This document shows positions 20,815-22,420 of a stretch of 22,420 nucleotides of DNA, in pieces; position 1 is the first letter of the stretch; each line of letters starts with the position of its first letter. The stretch covers positions 1 through 22,420 of the IMG/VR virus record IMGVR_UViG_3300028858_000221. One strand, 5' to 3'. The position numbers were made by a program, and so were the translations under genes. The notes under the pieces are model-generated. The model was not told where the DNA came from and did not search any database. It saw only the letters and a program-made list of their open reading frames with translations. Origin of the DNA: a virus.

Positions 20815-21011
20815 GGTGTAGCTCCTATTGAACGAGAGAGCGACCACCCACGCTGCTAAACGAGGGGTGGCAGCTGTACGCGGGTTAGCAGACCGGTCAA
20901 TAGGAAAACCAGCGCGCCCGAAGGCGCCCCACGCACAGCCACCATAAGCGGAGACATGAACCATGCGTCTATTGAAACGGGCTGCTAAACCCGATCACTG
21001 ATTCCAGTGAC
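20815..21011 (-). promoter_or_regulatory. CI-type leader of the DUF6124 gene
   Basis: On the minus strand, segment 1 (GTTTAGCAGC at 20981-20990, TCAATAG at 20969-20975), segment 2 (CCTATTGA at 20897-20904, CTGCTAAC at 20884-20891) and segment 3 (GTTTAGCAGC at 20852-20861, TCAATAGG at 20824-20831) mirror the island leader. Segment 3 again covers the Shine-Dalgarno. Compared with the island copy both pairing blocks have changed sequence but stay complementary. The hairpin TCACTG/CAGTGA near the transcript start is kept in shape, too. The terminator of the island copy is missing. Confidence 0.75.
20866..20943 (-). ncRNA. P4 CI-like RNA, 78 nt (host-flank copy)
   Basis: It has the same length and fold as the island copy: closing stem GGTGGCTGTGCG with CGTACAGCTGCCACC, and inner hairpin GCGCC TTCG GGCGC. 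The inner hairpin differs from the island's GCGCT CTCG AGCGC by a paired C-G to T-A change. The segment CCTATTGA...CTGCTAAC is free to pair with either flank. The block GTGCGTGGGGCGC is identical in the two copies. Confidence 0.75.
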
Positions 21012-21018
21012 GGATCGA

Positions 21019-21047
21019 AGACTAGCCAGCAGTTTCCACAGGCACAA
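21019..21047 (-). promoter_or_regulatory. Likely promoter of the DUF6124 leader
   Basis: TTGTGC (21042-21047), a 17-bp spacer and TAGTCT (21019-21024) lie at the same distance from the first hairpin as the better promoter of the island copy. The -10 match is poor alone; the shared position raises its value. Confidence 0.45.
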
Positions 21048-21223
21048 GGCGCCGGGGATTGTCTAGGAAACATCCTTCAAATTAAAGCGATCCACCCTGC
21101 TGGCCTTTTACAAAGCATGACCGCAACGTCGTTAGCTCCCTAACGGGATAGCCTTGCCGCGTGTAAAAGTGGCACATTGTCGCACCTGCACCTGTGCATT
21201 CCCCCGCTGTACGGAACCCTCTT

Positions 21224-22420
21224 ATGGCTCTTAGCAATTCCCCCGCCGCCGGGCAAACCAGCCCGCTGGTCATGCGTATTATCGGCGCGGTGGCGCTGGC
21301 GCATTTGATCAATGACTTGATCCAGTCAGTGCTGCCCTCGATCTATCCGATGCTCAAGGCCAGCTATGGCCTGACGTTCACCCAGGTCGGGCTGATTACC
21401 CTGACGTTCCAGCTCACCGCCTCGCTGTTGCAGCCGTGGGTGGGTTATTACACCGATCGTCATCCCCAGCCGTTTCTGTTGCCGTGCGGGATGGTCTGCA
21501 CCCTGGTGGGGATTGTGATGATGTCCCAGGTCGGCAGCTTCGCGCTGATTTTGCTGGCGGCGGCGTTGATCGGGATCGGTTCGTCGACCTTTCACCCGGA
21601 GGCGTCCCGCGTGGCGCGGCTGGCGTCGGGCGGGCGTTATGGCCTGGCACAGTCGACGTTCCAGGTCGGCGGCAACGCGGGCTCGGCGTTCGGCCCGTTG
21701 CTGGCGGCGGCGATCATCATTCCGTTCGGCCAGGGCAATGTGGCCTGGTTCGGTCTGTTCGCGGTCTTTGCGCTGGTGGTGCTGTATGCGATCAGCCGCT
21801 GGTATCGCACGCACTTGAGCCTGTTCACGCTCAAGGCCGGCCAGGCGGCGACGCATGGGCTGTCGAAACAACGCGTGATGGCGGCGCTGGTGGTGCTGGG
21901 GCTGCTGGTGTTTTCCAAGTACTTCTACATGGCGAGCATCACCAGCTACTTCACGTTTTACCTGATCGAGAAGTTCGACCTGTCGGTGGCCAGCTCGCAG
22001 TTGCACCTGTTCCTGTTCCTCGGCGCGGTGGCGGCGGGGACGTTCTTTGGCGGGCCGATTGGCGACCGGATCGGGCGTAAGGCGGTGATCTGGTTTTCGA
22101 TCCTCGGCGCGGCGCCGTTCACCTTATTGATGCCCCATGTGGACCTGTTCTGGACCAGCGTGCTCAGCGTGATTATCGGCTTCGTACTGGCCTCGGCTTT
22201 CTCGGCGATTGTGGTGTACGCGCAGGAGTTGGTGCCGGGCAATGTGGGGATGATCGCCGGGGTGTTCTTCGGGCTGATGTTCGGTTTTGGCGGGATCGGT
22301 GCGGCGCTGCTGGGGCACCTGGCGGATAGTCGCGGCATCGAGTACGTGTACCGGTTATGCGCGTTCTTGCCGCTGTTCGGGCTGCTGGCGATCTTGCTGC
22401 CTCGCACGAAAAAGGCTTGA
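21224..22420 (+). CDS. fsr: MFS transporter, fosmidomycin-resistance (Fsr) type
   Basis: I take ATG 21224 (398 aa), with GGAA 8 bases upstream; GTG at 21194 would add ten residues without better support. The sequence has about 12 membrane segments and the MFS signature GYYTDRHPQP in the loop after the second helix, repeated in the second half as GPIGDRIGRK. The segment ALAHLINDLIQSVLPSIYPM with GLTFTQVGLITLTFQL is characteristic of the Fsr family, which exports fosmidomycin and related compounds by proton antiport. It is a host gene, GC-rich and unlike the cargo, transcribed away from the island. The stop codon is the last three bases of the window. Confidence 0.9.
   Translation: MALSNSPAAGQTSPLVMRIIGAVALAHLINDLIQSVLPSIYPMLKASYGLTFTQVGLITLTFQLTASLLQPWVGYYTDRHPQPFLLPCGMVCTLVGIVMMSQVGSFALILLAAALIGIGSSTFHPEASRVARLASGGRYGLAQSTFQVGGNAGSAFGPLLAAAIIIPFGQGNVAWFGLFAVFALVVLYAISRWYRTHLSLFTLKAGQAATHGLSKQRVMAALVVLGLLVFSKYFYMASITSYFTFYLIEKFDLSVASSQLHLFLFLGAVAAGTFFGGPIGDRIGRKAVIWFSILGAAPFTLLMPHVDLFWTSVLSVIIGFVLASAFSAIVVYAQELVPGNVGMIAGVFFGLMFGFGGIGAALLGHLADSRGIEYVYRLCAFLPLFGLLAILLPRTKKA

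Noticed and set aside
20575-20964. 129-codon open frame extending the DUF6124 gene upstream
   Set aside because: The extension is the CI-like leader; TAGGAG and ATG at 20814 give a natural start.
21326-22080. Long frames on both strands inside the transporter gene
   Set aside because: They are compositional shadows with Arg/Gln- or Gly/Val-rich sequences; the transporter frame has proper membrane segments.

Overview
The window comes from a Pseudomonas chromosome, most likely the P. fluorescens group. The evidence is a GC-rich host flank, an elongator tRNA-Met gene, a DUF6124-type small gene and a fosmidomycin-resistance-type (Fsr) MFS transporter at the right end. Nearly everything left of the tRNA (about 1-20,320) reads as a P4-like satellite or integrative island. 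It was inserted at the 3' end of tRNA-Met by a P4-type tyrosine recombinase. The other end of the island is not visible, so its left boundary probably lies before position 1.

Layout from right to left, in the island's own reading direction (minus strand): integrase (18914-20155); a DUF6387-like protein (17839-18738); then a long, tightly coupled operon. The operon starts with AlpA, an HTH_39-type protein and a Rha-type regulator. It continues through a structured leader RNA, a chain of small genes of unknown function, a Toprim primase, a DUF927 helicase, a GGCAAC repeat cluster that could be the replication origin, and four unrecognised ORFs. It ends with two tandem copies of a lambda gpI-like tail-assembly protein and a lipoprotein. 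Many junctions are ATGA or similar stop/start overlaps, which points to translational coupling. Primase, helicase and repeats form the likely replication module; AlpA, HTH_39, Rha and the leader RNA form the likely control module.

The left part (1-8,100) is looser cargo: a secreted protein, an orphan PD-(D/E)XK nuclease, a protein with a Mu gpF/SPP1 gp7-like C-terminus, a tail-anchored small protein, a trypsin-like protease overlapping a 67-aa partner gene, a 74-aa protein, and an AT-rich coiled-coil membrane protein. These genes are separated by long gene-poor gaps.

Two things stand out. First, a P4 CI-like RNA system occurs twice: inside the island (leader of the 53-aa gene, 16396-16640) and in the host flank (leader of the DUF6124 gene, 20815-21011). 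Each has a 78-nt stem-loop RNA carrying a segment complementary to two flanking segments, one of which includes the Shine-Dalgarno. The pairing sequences differ between the loci but change together, so complementarity is kept. Second, the gaps between cargo genes carry clusters of short direct repeats in pairs or triplets, spaced about 9-13 bp. The core is the same within a cluster but differs between clusters. They resemble iteron remnants of different specificities, and may mark how cargo was added.
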